Notes: generated by a model from the letters alone, not told the origin. DNA of 64,000 nucleotides from Ganoderma boninense (GCA_002900995.3 CM035308.1:1488001-1552000); one strand, 5' to 3'; positions 48,679 to 61,858 are shown, counted from the stretch's first letter. Translations and numbers: made by a program.

Positions 48679-49400
48679 GGCGACGGTGTGGTGGCTAGGA
48701 TGTTCCGATGAGCTGAAGGGACGTCGATGGTGGACAGAGACAAGGAAGAGGACGAGAGCTTCGTGCCCCGATTAAGAGCAGAAATATACACAGGCGCTCG
48801 TCACACGCTGATCAGCCCACGAGGCGCCCACTAGGACGCCCAATTACGGACCCACCCAAACGCGCCATAGGGTCGGTATCTCAGGTCAGGTTGAAAAGTT
48901 ATGGTATGGCTCAGATTGTATACTACAAACAAGCGTGCAACAGGATTCATAAATGCAGCGTACAATTGGGGATATAAGCGCAGCAGTGAGCAAGTACTAG
49001 TAATACAATCCATCGAAATCCGGGTGAATAAAGCATAGGGTGGAATAAAACGCACAGATTATTTCCAGGCAGGGAATATAGGAGAGCACAACATGTCGTG
49101 TGCTAGAAGTAACATAAGACAGACGGGTTAGTAGGCAACGGTTCCTGTGGAAGGTTTACGGTATACGTTCCAGGCGAACGGGGTAATACACAAGGTATAG
49201 GATATCCGAAATCCGTAGACGAAAGCGAAGCAGATGAACCAGAAAACGACAGCATTACGAACACAGCCGGACTACAACAAAGCAAGGGACCAGAAATGCA
49301 GAGAGGTATCCTGCGGAACACAGAAGCGGAATTTGATCGTGGCGAACATACATCCTACGGGAGGTGATGTCGGTCTTGCATGTTGTGGGCGGAGATCGCC
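48679..49400. other. Gap between CHFR-like start and Zn2Cys6 stop
   Basis: The 722 bases hold the CHFR-like promoter and the 3' flank of the upstream regulator. Frames across it show no family signature. Confidence 0.45.
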
Positions 49401-52400
49401 CTAGCCGGGCACGGATGGTGGTGGTTGGGGTATGGCCAGAGCGGGAGCAGAGGGGGGTCCAGGAACAGCAGCCGCAAAAACAGAGTTGTTGAGCTTCCCT
49501 TGCAGGCCTTCCCACCGACGCCGCTGCTCTGCGAACCGAAGAGAAGCACACATCAGCTCTCACAGATGCCGTGCACAGATGCGGTGTCAAAAACGCACCT
49601 GCACAAGGCCACATTGTCATGAGGTATTCTACTGGTTGGGACAGTGCCTTCGCGACGTCGAGCGCGAACACCAAAGACCGGTCGTACGACCACAGGGTCA
49701 ACGCTCTAAATGCGCAAGCACGACAATATACGTGAGAGTTACGCATCCAATTGGAGGCCAAGGAAAAGAGAACCAAGGCACGCCGCCCCGATATGACCAA
49801 CGGTGACGGAGGCAAGGGTTCATGAAACGAGACACGCAGTCAGGCACGCGCTCTATAGCCACACAACTTGACAACGTACCTCTCAATGAGGGCCATGAAC
49901 CAGAAGAGTAAGAACGGCCGTTTGGTCAGATCCGCAGTAGGGAGGCCAGTGACGGATCCATAGTCGGCATGCGCAAGGCGTTTAGCAAGAATAGCCTGGT
50001 GCGCCACTGCAAATGGGTCCAATTGCGGTCGCGGAAGAAGTCGAAGAACGGACATAGGCGCAAAATGTGATCATCAGCAACGTCGAGAGGTACGTCCGGA
50101 AAATATGCGGCTCGAACACACTTACGCCATTCCTCCGCTTTCTGCCGATAGAACAACAGGGTGTCGTGTCTACAACAATCCCACACATCAGCACACCATG
50201 AACACCCACAACTGCGACAGCCCGTCGCGAAGGTGACAAAGAAGATTACGTACCCCGCGGATTGTGGCAAACACCGCTGAAACTCGTGCGCGATGACCAT
50301 CCGGGAACTGGGGGTCACGAGCGGAGTTGTGTGAGGAGCGGAGTAGGGGGCGAGGTACGCGTCCGAATCCCGACCAGTCACACATCAAATACGCATAGAT
50401 ACGCATCCATGGCATTCGAAGCAGAACGGGACCGAGCACGACAAGAACAGCGCGGCGAGAAGGCAAAGCAAGTCAAACAAAGTCAGTTTGGGCTCAACGC
50501 CCAACTTCAAACAGAACATGGCTTAAAAACTTACTTGAACAGGAGTTCCCGACCCTGGAAGAGGAAGGATCGCTCGATCCCGCAGGTATGCCTTCCCAAG
50601 GCGTCTTCGATGGTGTCGATCTCCGCCCACGTCGAGAGTGCAAATTGCGCCTTGTCGGCATCAGATATGCTGCTGTCGGTGAGGATGCGGATGCAGCTGT
50701 TCCACAAGAGCATCGCCCGCATATATAGAGCCCAGACGGAATCTTTCGACGGCGGCGGCGTGTCGGGCGCATCATCGACTTGGCCAAGTGACTCTCCTGG
50801 GAAAAGGAGAGCATACTTAGGTGGTAAAAACATGAAGACAAAAGTCAGAAATATTGCGATGATGAAAATGAGAGCGTCACTCACGTTCATAGGGTCCATT
50901 AGGTACAGCTGTTGCACGTCGTCCTCTGAGCGAGCCGCTGTGTACGAGCTATGACCGGCACTGAGCATGACGCTGCTCCAAACAAGGCGACGGCACTCTT
51001 CCCGGCGGATATCACTCTCTGTCCATTCGTTTTGCCACGTAGGGGTCATGTCCCACAATGGCGCGAATTCCTGGACCATGCCCCAAGAACGACCGAGCGT
51101 AAAGGTGATGCAATGGCAGGAAGAGAAGTTCGCGGAGCCCGAAGGTTGGGTCTCAGCATGGGGATGGGAAGGGGGATAAATTTGGGTCGGTGGTTGCGTG
51201 TGAGGGGTAAAGACTTGAGCGTCAGTGAATTGTGGGGTGGAAGGGAGCGTCATAGGTAGGTGGGAAGCTACAAGTGTCCATTCGTGCCCCGCCATCGATT
51301 CGATAGGGGATTGTTGGGCTTGTGAAGACAGACCGCGAGCAGGTGATGGTCGCTGGAGTCGTCTGGGCGAGCGGGATGGGACATTTGGGACGGCGGAAGT
51401 GAACACAGACGCAAGGGGGTTCCCTGCGTCTAGTACCAGAAGGTTGAGGCTCCGCAGCAGGGAGTCGAGCCAGTCCATTGACGAGCGGACGCGAGCAGTT
51501 GAATGGAGGGGGTGAGCACAAATTTCGAAGAATGCGAGGAGCTTGAAGACCAGCCGCAAAAATCAAAGTCGCCATCAGTTCACGAGAACAAGAAGGAATA
51601 TGAGATAACCACTCACCCACGCCGCTTGAACAAGGCCATGATCAACCCATCGCGAATTCAAACTGGCCTCCAACGCACTTTGCGCCTGGTCCCTCAACGC
51701 CATCGCCCGATCCCTCCCCCTTGACCCCAGTTCCCCTTCGTGACTCCGGAAAAAGGTAGAGAGCGCGAGCGCACCAAGGATCAGACTTGGCTGGATGCTG
51801 TGGCGTGCATGTGGATCAAGGAGAGAACCGAAGAACCGCGGGAGGTTGATGAAGTGAAGCCAATGCGGGGAGGCGCGAAAAATGAAGCGAAGATCCGCGG
51901 TGACCCTCGTTGTGGTGGCCTCCCGCACGCCCGGCCGTGTCGTCCGCGACGTGTCAAACGGCGCCCCGCTGCCGTCATCGCTCGCGTAAAGGTAGAGGAG
52001 CGCGTCCCACCACGTCTCGCGGGTAAATTGGAGTCCGGGATCCGTTGCGATCGCCACCCTCTTGTCGTCCTCTGCCGCCCCAGTACTGTTTACATCGTAA
52101 CCATACGGATGGTTCGTGGCTGTGGCCGGACGTAGAGAGAGTTCGTGGGGATCGCGAGCGCCTGCAGGGTAGCTGGTGGTGGAAGCAGCAGTGTGGGACG
52201 GAGGGGACCCGAGCGACAGCGCTTCATAAGCCGCCGCTTGGGTCTATGTGTGCAGGGTGAGTCGAGGCGTTGATGTCAGCTAATGAAGCTGATGAACCTA
52301 CGAGGGAGTGCGGGTGAGGATAGTTGGACAGGACCCCTCCCGACATCGAACCTCGGTCGGACTCAGGCATACCCTGACGGTGTCTGGTATACTGGCCGGG

Positions 52401-53405
52401 CCCAGTCTCCTGAATAATAGTCAGGTTGTCTGGATGAGGAGCAGGTGCGTCGGCGATGAAGGAGTGGGTCGTTGGGCTGAAAGGATGCGGCTTTGCGTCC
52501 GCTGGGCTCACAGGGACGCTCTGAGAAGCCACGAATAGCTGGTCGGTGCCATCCTGAGGTTGCGGACGTCTTCGCCGCCTTGGAGGCTTATCGCCAGTGC
52601 TGCCCGCAGAGCGCTGGCGTGCTCCAGGTACTTTGTCCGGACCGCGCCGCTTGGGCGCGGCGTCGTACGTGCAGATGTGGGGGTTCTCGGTCCTGCGGCT
52701 GCAGTTGTGGCAGATAGGTTTCGCTCCATCGCAGCGAATTTTTCTGCCTCGGCTACGGGGTCGCAAGGCATAAGCAACCCATGCGATGGCGCATATAGTG
52801 AGGGAAACTCACCACTGGACACATGCGACGTACACACGGGTACGGGGTTTGCCCTGAGTAGTCAGAGGCTGGTCTGCTGCCAACTCGAGGCGAGGCTTCT
52901 CTCGTCGCGAGCGGCCCGCCCCGGATACCGACGCGGTTGGCCTGTGAGAGGTAGGGGATGGGTTTGCCAGGATATTGTGCGCGTGGGAGGTGCTCCCGAT
53001 GGATGCGTGGGCCATGGAACTTTGGTATTCCCTCGCTAGACTGGTGTCGAGGCTAGGGTGGTCAAGACGCGCTCGCGGGGCGTCCGCGACGGGATGTGGG
53101 TACTGCCATACATGCTCCCTTTGCTGTCCGTGACTTTGAGGGTGCGAATACGCGTCGTGCGGATGTACCGGGCGAGCGTACTGCTGCTGCGGATCGTGGT
53201 CGGCGTGATGGAACATACCAGAGAGCGATGATGACGTTCCAGGCGCATCTATCCTCCCATGATTAGTGTCGAAGGCCGCGCTTCTAGCGGGATACGAATA
53301 TTGGTATTGGGGGTTGCCTGGGGCGGATGGGTATGCTTGAGAGTGGTCCGCGGATGGGTAGGCGGCGCGATTGCTGGAGACAGGATAGTGGAGTCCGCCA
53401 GACAT
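49401..53405 (-). CDS. Zn2Cys6 transcription factor with long His/Tyr-rich N-terminus
   Basis: The first ~190 residues are rich in His, Tyr, Pro and Ser (for example HHADHDPQQQYARPVHPHDA) and precede the DNA-binding domain. The zinc cluster is split by an intron: VYVACVQC then RGRKIRCDGAKPICHNCSRR and TENPHICTYDAAPKRRGPDK, giving all six cysteines. The fungal TF domain follows (WWDALLYLYASD, HWLHFINLPRFFGSLLDPHA, PSLILGALALSTFFRSHEGE, LLAFFEICAHPLHSTARVRS), then ECRRLVWSSVMLSAGHSSYT, YLMDPMNYALLFPGESL and WALYMRAMLLWNSCIRILTD. The last exon, AEQRRRWEGLQGKLNNSVFA, ends at a stop at 49403-49401. Introns are numerous. Having the zinc cluster internal instead of N-terminal is uncommon but known. 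Upstream lie 4.7 kb without genes, so its regulation may be complex. Targets are unknown. Confidence 0.86.
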
Positions 53406-53556
53406 ATCGAAAGAGGCAAATAAGAAGGCGACGAAGGTTCTGAATCGAGTTTAGCGTTCGGTACAGCACCCGCCGGGCAATAAAGTGAGGAGCAGGGTGG
53501 GAGGAGGAAGCGCAGGGCCCGGGTGCTGTAGGAGGGTGTTAGCAGCGCATATGCTC

Positions 53557-53586
53557 GGGGGGCGTGCTGGGGGCGGGGACGGTGGG
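53557..53586 (+). other. Potential G-quadruplex in the regulator's promoter or leader
   Basis: Four G runs occur in 30 bases (GGGGGG, GGGGG, GGGG and GGG, with loops of 6, 1 and 5). This fits the G3+N1-7 pattern. The G-rich strand is opposite to the transcript of the Zn2Cys6 gene, whose ATG is 152 bases away. Confidence 0.5.
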
Positions 53587-56500
53587 TGCGCGTCGGGGGA
53601 CGAGGGGCTGGGTGTGGACTGGGAGAGAACAGAGACAAGACGGAGCGGGGGTGGACCGTTGCGATTGGATAAATAACATCTGGCCGGCGAGAAGGAAGCG
53701 ATGTCCATATTTGCATACGCACACTCGTTTCGTTCGGGTTAGTTTCTTCATTTTCCAGATGCTATTATGTAACGCAATTAACCCTCGGAAGCGGCGGGGA
53801 AGCGTCCCGCGCTGTTCTCCTCCTCCCTCCACCCGCCCATGTTTTAAACTTCGCTCACTTTGCCTCCCTCCCCTTCTCCCGCCCACGACCACCCGCGGCC
53901 AGTATTCTGCAGCGGCCAGCCCCCCACGCACCCCGCTCCGTCCCACGAGGCCTTGCCTGCGCGGTGGAGCAGCCTCTCTGTCTGCGGCTGGCGCTGTCCG
54001 CGGGCCGAACCGAGATCCGCCTGGTCAAGAGTGGCTTCGCTCGAACTCGAATCCCATTAACTCTCTTCTCAGAACCTTCTTCTGGCTGAAAAATTTGCCC
54101 GGCTTCTCTTGATCGATGGCGCATATCCGGTTCGTCTCTATCTTGCCTCCCACTGGCATGTCGCGAGCCGTGACACGGTCAATGTCACCGTGCGACACCC
54201 TCTCCCCGTTCCCCACCTCCCGCAGCTTCAGCCTGTCCAGACCCCGCTCCCAGACTTCCTTCATCCATCTCGCGCTCCAATCTGCGGCTCCTGCCGATCC
54301 CCCCATCTCCCACACCCCCACCTGGCATCGCGCACGCACACATGATGTCTTTCCATCCCCAGTCGCGTCTGCCCTCTTGGCTCCCTCCTAAAGCCCCCGC
54401 TCGCAGCTCTCCTCCCAGAGTTCCGCGTCTCTGACGCGCCTGCTCCACTTCTCTATTCAACCTTCAATCTATGGCCACTGCCCGGCACGGTGAGCTTGTG
54501 ATTGGGCGCGCGCGCGAGTACAGTAAGGTTATGCCGACGTGATCATGGCACCGTGGCCCGCGCTTGCCAACTCTCCCGCCTGCCTATTCGTTCGCGGGAA
54601 ATATTCGCTGTTCTCGCTCGGCAACGGGAACCGTCCATCAAACACGGTGGGAGCGCGCGATCCATCCCAGACCCTTCGACTTCCTCTGGATGGTCTAGCG
54701 GCTTCCAGCACTCCAGGCCTGTCATCTTCCACCTCCCCCAGTTCGCGCTTCGACCCGCGTTCTCACCTTCCCTGCCCCATCCGCGGTAAGATCCTTTCTT
54801 TCCCGCCCTCTTGTGGCTTTCCTTCGGAACACGTCCTTGTTCATCAAATGCAAGCCGCTGCTCAATTCCTGCAGACGTCGACCCTCGCGCGAGATCTTCG
54901 CATTCCATGCATGCGGTTCACGTCAACGTCACGTTTAGAACGTCCGAAGCTCCTCCCGCACTGAACGATATGTCCGAGTCGGTCCACGCATATGAACATT
55001 CTGCGCATGCTTTTCTCACTCGTAAGCTCTCCAGCCTCTTCCACCCTATATTAGAACTTTCTCCGCTGAATATTCCCTGCTCTCATCCTTGATCCAGCTA
55101 CCCCCCGCCCCGCCTCGAACGTCGGACTCCGTCTGGTGTCATCCAAGAAGTTTGGAGCGTTACGCGCTCGGTATGCTAGCTTGGAACGAGGCGCCGGGGT
55201 CGGCCTTCCCATCCTACCCGTGCTCAGAAGCCTTCATTCGATCTGCTAGTCCAGACAAGGCCAAAGAACAATCGAATCGCCAGCAAAGGTAGGGCCCGTT
55301 CTCCAATCACTGTCGCTCGTCATCGTCTCTGCGGGGAGAAGGCGGGCGGAGCGGAACGCTATCTACGGCGATCAAGATTCCTCGACCGTTAATGAGAGAG
55401 TACCACCGTCTCGGTCCCCGTGTGGGAGGACGCCGGCCGTGCGCAATGTTGGGACGTAATGCACGACCGTCCACGACCCGCGCAAGGACTGGCATTCCGC
55501 GGCTGGGAGTCACAAGGTGCTCGATATGGCGCGCGAGTGGGTGTGCGACGCCCGCGTATGTATGTCGCGCAACAGAATAACCGTGCGAAGGGGCCCCGCG
55601 GCGACAGTAGGACGGGCTTGGATCGCTCATGACTTGTATGTCTTTATTGCGCTTCGCCCAACGCCTTCTTCGACTTCCTCGGCAAGCCGCGCAACAAGGC
55701 TCGGGGCATGTATTGTCGCGGGGCTCCAACAGAACTCGGCACCCTCGACTGCTGGGTCTCGAATGTTCACGCCCACCCTGTAGCCCCCGGTGCGTTTGCA
55801 GCTTCTCCGAGCCGAGTGGATTTGGCCGGCACCGCGCACGGCAGCCTCGCGGGCGGGGTTGGAATGTCGAACATACGATGATGGCAGCTGTCCCACGAAG
55901 TCATCTTCACCGCGGCTGACGTCAGATCTGAGCTTGCATCCCGCGCGTGGCGGGCGAGAAGGACAGTCCAACGGCGCTTGAAGACCCTGTCGCCCACCTT
56001 CTCGGCGATCTGGCCACTCCACCCACCGCCGGGCTTGCATCTCACTTCCATGGGCTTCGTCTCGTGTCCGCATGAGAGTTTCTTGTATTTTCGCGACCAT
56101 CAACGGCGCATCTCAACATAAGCTGTGGGCCATAGATTCTACGGCAGGATCGTCTTGCGTGCGACTTCGACGCCCACAAGTCTATGGCAGACTGAGTCGG
56201 GTGCATTATAATTTGTATGTATACGTACATGTTGTGGCCTAGCCCTTTTTATCAACAGCACCCGCTGCAGTGGGCTCCGCTGCACCCAGGTCGTCCTCGA
56301 ACGTCCTCGGGTCGCTGCTTCGACACCTCGGGTTTCATTTGTCTGTGCCGATTACGTTTCTGATATGCGCTACTCAACGCCCGTCGGCATGGTCTGATAT
56401 GGAAACGGCGGAGGCGAGCAGCCGGGAGCGATCCGGGGGATTCGAAGATGGGGTGGACGCAAGAACGAGTCCAATTTGTTTTTGCACGTTCAAGCTTCGG

Positions 56501-56966
56501 GCGTTTTTGTGACAATGACTGCATAATCGTTGCGGGCGTTTCTCTGTATAATATACGCAATTCCCTTGCAGCAAGAGATTTACTAGATGATGAATGCATG
56601 GTCATGCCGCGGCTTTATGTGTACTGTCCGGCTCACCGAAGCATATGTCCCGCCAAGGAGAGATAGCGTTCTATACTCTCTGCCGGCCCGCCCCTGATAC
56701 TTTGATGTGATGCGAGTCCTCGGCGCTCAGCCTGCCAACCGTATCCACTGGGTGTTCATGCATTCATGGCAAATCATGATGCCAGGGAGTGTGGCCAAAG
56801 TAGGTTGGCGATTAATGCCAGGTCCAAGCGCCGTGCCGTGAGCATCGAGCAGCAGTTGAACTTGGCTCGACAGTATGGAGCCCTATTTGCCCTCCGTGGT
56901 TTACCAACGTATGGTCAGGCGAATAGAAAGCACTACGAACCACTATACCTTCTATTTTGGTGCACG

Positions 56967-56989
56967 GCGGCGGCGGCGGCGGTGGCGGC
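56967..56989 (+). repeat. GGC trinucleotide repeat
   Basis: A short CGG/GGC microsatellite interrupted by one T. It lies in the gene-free region and shows no coding context. Confidence 0.6.
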
Positions 56990-58064
56990 ACAGCCTAGAG
57001 GGGCACCGTTGCGCGACGTGCGGGGCTCCATGATCATGATATCAACGCAATCGGTTCAAGTTGCGTTCGCATCATGGGCCCGCGCCTTGCTCTTCGACCA
57101 GAGATGCTGCCCTCCAGTCTGAGTGCTCTAGTTCTCACGGCGTCGCGAAGCGTCGTGACCGCAGACACCGGATGCTCGATGCCAGGCTCCAGCAGATCCC
57201 CCTGGCGGCGAGTTAAAAATGGGAAATAGATGTTCCCTCGGTCGAGCTCATGCATGTGGTACCCCTAGTCCGTACGTGTTGTCGGGACCGGTGCTCAAGC
57301 GCTCACCCTCTGCCGCGAACCAAGATTAATTCGCACACACTCAGTGCGCAACACTAGGCTGCAACGCGCTGGCAAATGGCATCAGCGGGAAGGCGAGCCA
57401 TCGACTGTAGAAACTGCGTAGAGACACAAGAGGCATTGCACATACAGGTTTCAGCACCCGAAGACGCCGGAGACAGTAGGAAGGCCTCCTGACGCAAGTT
57501 CAAGCTGCGGTGCACCGAGCGACCTAACGACCAGTGCAGCGCATCAAAGTTCGAAGCGCGCCGCTTGCCTATGGGGATGTTCAATTCCTTCAATGTCGGC
57601 TCACAGGTCATTCGCCGTCGCCATGAGGCTCTGGTTGTGGGAGTGCCCGAGCAATCTTCCTCTCAAATTTGAATCCGGCCAGCGTGCTACCGCGATACCG
57701 TGATGTCCGAGCTGTGCTATATTCTGCACCTCTTAGGCGACCCGACCCCAGGACAAGTAGCCCCCCTTCCACTCGCACCCCGCGATCCCCCTCGCTGGTG
57801 TTCGGCTCTCCCTCTCTAGCAGGGCGTTTTCCCCGACTCTGCACCTCTTTTAATTTCGATCGCTGCACCTGGTGTGCTCCTTCATAATAACTTAGGTCCA
57901 TTGGCAGGATCCTCGTCTCGTCTTCGCATTCTCTCGCCCGCTGTCCTCCCTTCTCTGGCCCAGGAGGCCTGCAACAAAGGTCATTGGCTCGATACTGTAT
58001 ACCCTGGCACGGACCTGGCTCGTATTCCCCCGTCTTCGTAGTTCCACCCTCACCGACGACCGCT

Positions 58065-59281
58065 ATGCGCTTCTATACCACTGCTGTCGCCGTCCTGGTT
58101 TTGGTATCGGCCTCATTCGCTGCTCCCACCTCCTCAAAGCGGTCCATTTCGGCCCTGTCATCGTCGACGCTCTCGGGTTTCGCGCCGTTCACCCAGTTTG
58201 CGCGTGCGACGTACTGTGGTGCCGACAAGCTCACGAACTGGACTTGCGGGGAGGCTTGCGAGGCTAACCCGACATTTCAACCATCGTTGGTTGGCGGTGA
58301 CGGAAACGCGATCCAGACCTGTGAGTAATTTTAGCCACAGCCTCAGCGAGATGGCGGCGGCGGCGGCGGATGTCCAGTTTGAGTTGACCGAGACGGCATT
58401 CCTGCTACTTTGCAGTCTTCGTCGGATTTTGGCCGGACCAGAAGTCCATCATTGTTGGCCACGAGGGTACCGACCCTGTTGCGCTGTGAGTCCTCTAGGA
58501 TGAACCGAAGTTGGGCAGGGAACGTACTGATCGGGGATCCGGTGTTTCACAGCAAGTCTGATCTCACAGACGTCAACTTCTTCCTCGAGGATCTGGACAC
58601 CACACTATTTCCCGGCGTGGACTCGGACGTCAAAGCGCACAACGGTTTCCTCGACGAGCACGCGAAGACTGCCTCGCAGATTCTAGCAGAGGTCAAGACG
58701 CTGATTTCGAAGACCGGCGCCACGCAGGTCATTACGGTGAGTACTTTAGTCCTTTCGTCACAGACTCGGTGTTCGTTCCATCAGCAACCAAACATGCTCA
58801 CCTGCATGCTGTTCTTAGATCGGCCACTCGCTTGGAGGCGCATTGGCTCAGCTTGACTCGCTGTTCTTGACCCTCAACTTGCCCTCGTCAGTCCACATCA
58901 AGTCCGTCACCTACGGGACCCCGCGCGTCGGTAACTCGGACTATGCGGCCCTCTTCGACTCTAAGGTATGCCACCTGCGTTGCCCTCGCAGGTTAATTCA
59001 ACACGATACTCACCATCTACTCGCAGGTCCCGGACTTTGTCCGCATCAACAACGAGCACGACCTGATCCCCATCGTCCCTGGCCGCTTCCTCGGCTTCCA
59101 GCACCCGCATGGTGAGATCCACATAGTCTCTCCCGGAGACGCTGTGTCATGCAACGGCGACGACGATTCGTCGGACAAGGACTGCACGATCAAGACCGTG
59201 CCGAACATTTTCAAGGGCAACATATTCAACCACCTCGGCCCGTACGAAGGCATCAGCCTTGGCACAATTTTCTGCACTTGA
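58065..59281 (+). CDS. Secreted class 3 lipase
   Basis: The enzyme is a secreted alpha/beta hydrolase of the fungal lipase class 3 family, which hydrolyses acylglycerols or related esters. The start at 58065 gives a signal peptide, MRFYTTAVAVLVLVSASFAA, with a probable cleavage after AAP or nearby. The mature protein shows FAPFTQFARATYCGADKLTN, two Cys in WTCGEACEANPTF, then FFVGFWPDQKSIIVGHEGTD and DVNFFLEDLDTTLFPGVDSD. The nucleophile motif IGHSLGGALAQLDSL is split by an intron before the Ile. The acidic residue is probably in NNEHDLIPIVPGRFLGF, and the histidine in FNHLGPYEGI near the C-terminus. Introns of about 55-70 nt separate at least four exons, and all restore family sequence. The size is about 300 residues. 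The full triad is present, so it should be active. Confidence 0.93.
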
Positions 59282-60014
59282 GCCTTGGAACGGGGGTGAT
59301 CGCTTCCCATCATCTGTTTCTTGCGGGCTACCTAAGCGACTGTTGGACGATCTTGATTTTTGTGTGGTATCCGCCAAGCGGCGGGTTGTGATACCCCTGG
59401 CTTTGTGCCTCATCGTATTTGTACCTTGACACACCTTGGAAAAGAATCATTTAGTCAATTGCTAGTGCATGGACGTTAATTACGATATAATACCGCTGTC
59501 GGCAACAAGACGCATAGTGTAGTACTTACTCAAAGACTGGCAGACTTCCTGGGCGAGCTTTCCCATCCGTGGAGAAGAGCGCAAAGTTCCGGTAGAAAGA
59601 TAGGGTCCTCACCTTATGTTTCTGTTACCATTCCAAAGGAATGAATTTGTATGTGAGGAGGACTCACTACAGCATCCACTGCGTGCTGGTTATCGTGTCC
59701 TACTACGCCGCCATCTATTGGAAGGCCATAAGTAGTAAGGTGAGGCGGGCTTGAAAAGTAAATGCCGACGTTAAGGAGTCTCAGCCAAGGTTCTCAGCGT
59801 ATGCAGTGGAAGGTTCGGTAGGGTACTACTCAAAGTGCAAGTCGGAGTCAACGTTGTTGTTGAGTCTGGCCGTGGCGGCGCTCTACGAGGAACCACCGGC
59901 TGTGGGCGCTTGTTGCTTAACGCAAAGCGCCCCGCGCCGACGCCAACACTGTTCTCTGCTTCTGCCCGCTGCGCTCTACTTCCCGTATTTCTCTCGCTTG
60001 CCTCTACTCACGCC
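59282..60014. promoter_or_regulatory. Intergenic region before the Pml1-like gene
   Basis: The 733 bases follow the lipase stop and precede the Pml1-like start. The frame is open from 59835, so upstream ATGs are possible, but the MPRDSPRRD start at 60015 fits the RS/RD-rich N-terminus best. Confidence 0.45.
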
Positions 60015-61224
60015 ATGCCAAGGGATTCTCCAAGACGAGACAGCCAAGGAGGGTCAACCCGTGTTCAGGACGACCGTCGAGATCGCTACTCCCGCAAGGA
60101 TGACGATCAATACCGCGGTGGCTCTCGACGCGACGCTGAGCGCGAGTACGGCAGAGGCAAGGGCGAGCCCTCCAGTTCTGGGCGGAATGGCGAAGACAGA
60201 GCTGGAGATAGGTATAGGGGTAGGGATGGAAGGGGGGAGCGGGACGATGACCGGTATCGTAATGGGAACAGAGACACCGACGGGGACAGAGGTTATGGTA
60301 GAGGGCCCGAACGCGGGGATGACAGGCGGCGTGACGGGGACGACGACCGCCGACAGAATCGGGACCGCGACGACAGGCGTGCAGGACCTTCTCGCCGCTC
60401 GGCTTCCCCGCGTCCACGCTCGTCCAAGCCGGAGTCACGTTCGCGTTCGAGGTCGCGTTCTGAGACCGCGGAGGACAAGGCAAAACCGAACTTCGGGAAC
60501 TCGGGTCTTCTTGCCGCGGCGACGAAGACGGTGCAACACGGAGATGGCACGAAAACGGTTCTGAAGTACCACGAGCCCCCAGAGGCAAGGAAACCCACGG
60601 TTGGGTGGAGGTTGTACGTCTTCAAGGGGAAGGAACAAGTCGGTACGCCCCTACACGTCGAGTGTTTTCTTTTTCAAAATACCGCGTCTCTAAGCTGTCT
60701 GTTCTTGACGTTCGGCGTGGCTAGACCTGTTACATATACAGCGTCAGAGCGCATATCTCATAGGCAGGGACAAGGCTGTGGTAGACATACCCATCGACCA
60801 CCCATCGTGTTCAAAACAACACGCTGCCATTCAATGTGTGTATTCTTTCACCCTATCTCGCACGCGCGTTGATAGACTCCCTTCCCAGACCGTCAAGTGC
60901 AAGAGAAGAACGAGTTCGGCGATGTGAAATCTGCTATCAAGTGAATGTCCTTGCCATATCGACGAAGCATGCCTCTCCTGACCACTCCAAACCTTCCTTG
61001 CATTATGCTTCCAGGCCATTCATAATCGATCTAGAGTCTACTAACGGAACCATCGTCAACGACTCCCCGATTCCGACATCTCGGTACTTTGAACTCGTGC
61101 TCGGCGATGGTGAGGCTCAACTTAATTCCTTTGTCTGTCCCTGTACCTTACCCTGACTCTTCCAGTCATCAAATTCGGCGAGTCTGTTCGCGAATACGTT
61201 CTGCTCAGCGAAGATGCTGCGTAG
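60015..61224 (+). CDS. PML1: FHA-domain pre-mRNA retention protein (Pml1/SNIP1-like)
   Basis: Pml1/SNIP1 is the FHA subunit of the RES complex, which binds activated spliceosomes and helps keep unspliced RNA in the nucleus. The N-terminal 150 residues are a repetitive Arg/Asp/Ser tract (RDRYSRKDDDQYRGGSRRD and similar), as in SNIP1. A linker NFGNSGLLAAATKTVQ follows. The FHA domain reads GWRLYVFKGKEQV, then across an intron DLLHIQRQSAYLIGRDKAVV, PSCSKQHAAIQYRQV and PFIIDLESTNGTIVNDS, with the phosphopeptide-binding Arg, Ser-x-x-His and TNG motifs present. The end is KFGESVREYVLLSEDAA, with its stop at 61222-61224. At least four introns lie in the FHA half. Identity is firm because the RD-rich region plus this FHA type is diagnostic. 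Confidence 0.9.
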
Positions 61225-61858
61225 CCTACCGCTAATTTTCCGACCTTGTCTGTCGTCATCTTGTCAAGCCGAGACACCATCCCACGGTACCATGGCTATT
61301 GTACGTCCCGCCTATTGTAGCACAAAATGGGCTCAGACCCTGGTGTTGTTTTGCTGTGTAGATTCTTAGGAGATCTTACCACGGATTGCTCCCGCGACGC
61401 CGGGCAACGTGCTACTGAACTTGGCGCTTGTGCAAAGGATGAAACGGAGTGGACAGCAAGACCGAAAACGGATATCATTGTTGTGCAGGAAACAAGAAAA
61501 TACTACAAGAGAGGGGTATAGTATAGGGAAACATGATGTTCGAAACGATACAGTTGATGCATAGGATGACAGAGTTGGGGGTTGGGATAGGGTGCGATGG
61601 GATATGATACACGATTGTCCGAGTGTTCGTCTGCCCAGACCTGCGCTGTCGCCAAGGTGCGTACAACGAAGAACCGTATAGTACAGGGTATACGGTAGTC
61701 ATGGTCGAGCTTTTCATGATAGAATCAGATGTCTAAACTATGACATTTGGTTAGTGCCTGGGTCGTCGCGAAGTAGCATGTAACTCACAAAAACATAACA
61801 GGTCGTCTAAGGCATTTCGTCGTCAACCTCGGGCTCTAAACGCCTCGCGCGCCATGCT
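61225..61858. other. Convergent 3' region, Pml1-like and C2H2 gene
   Basis: About 630 bases lie between facing stop codons. The sequence is AT-rich from 61490 to 61750. No supported gene. Confidence 0.5.

Larger units (their letters stand above)
53406..58064. promoter_or_regulatory. 4.66-kb gene-free region, Zn2Cys6 factor and lipase (divergent)
   Basis: This is the longest gap in the window. Frames of 80-180 codons occur on both strands, but none carries a recognisable motif, and their composition is that of GC-rich non-coding DNA. A G-rich tract lies at 53557-53586, long pyrimidine tracts at about 53790-53960 and 54195-54420, and a GGC triplet repeat at about 56967-56989. Long 5' leaders of the regulator, an uncharacterised RNA gene or species-specific small genes are all possible. 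Confidence 0.5.

Noticed and set aside
55627..56103. A 158-codon minus-strand frame in the gene-free region
   Set aside because: Not recognisable and overlapped by equally long frames on the other strand. Not enough to call a gene.
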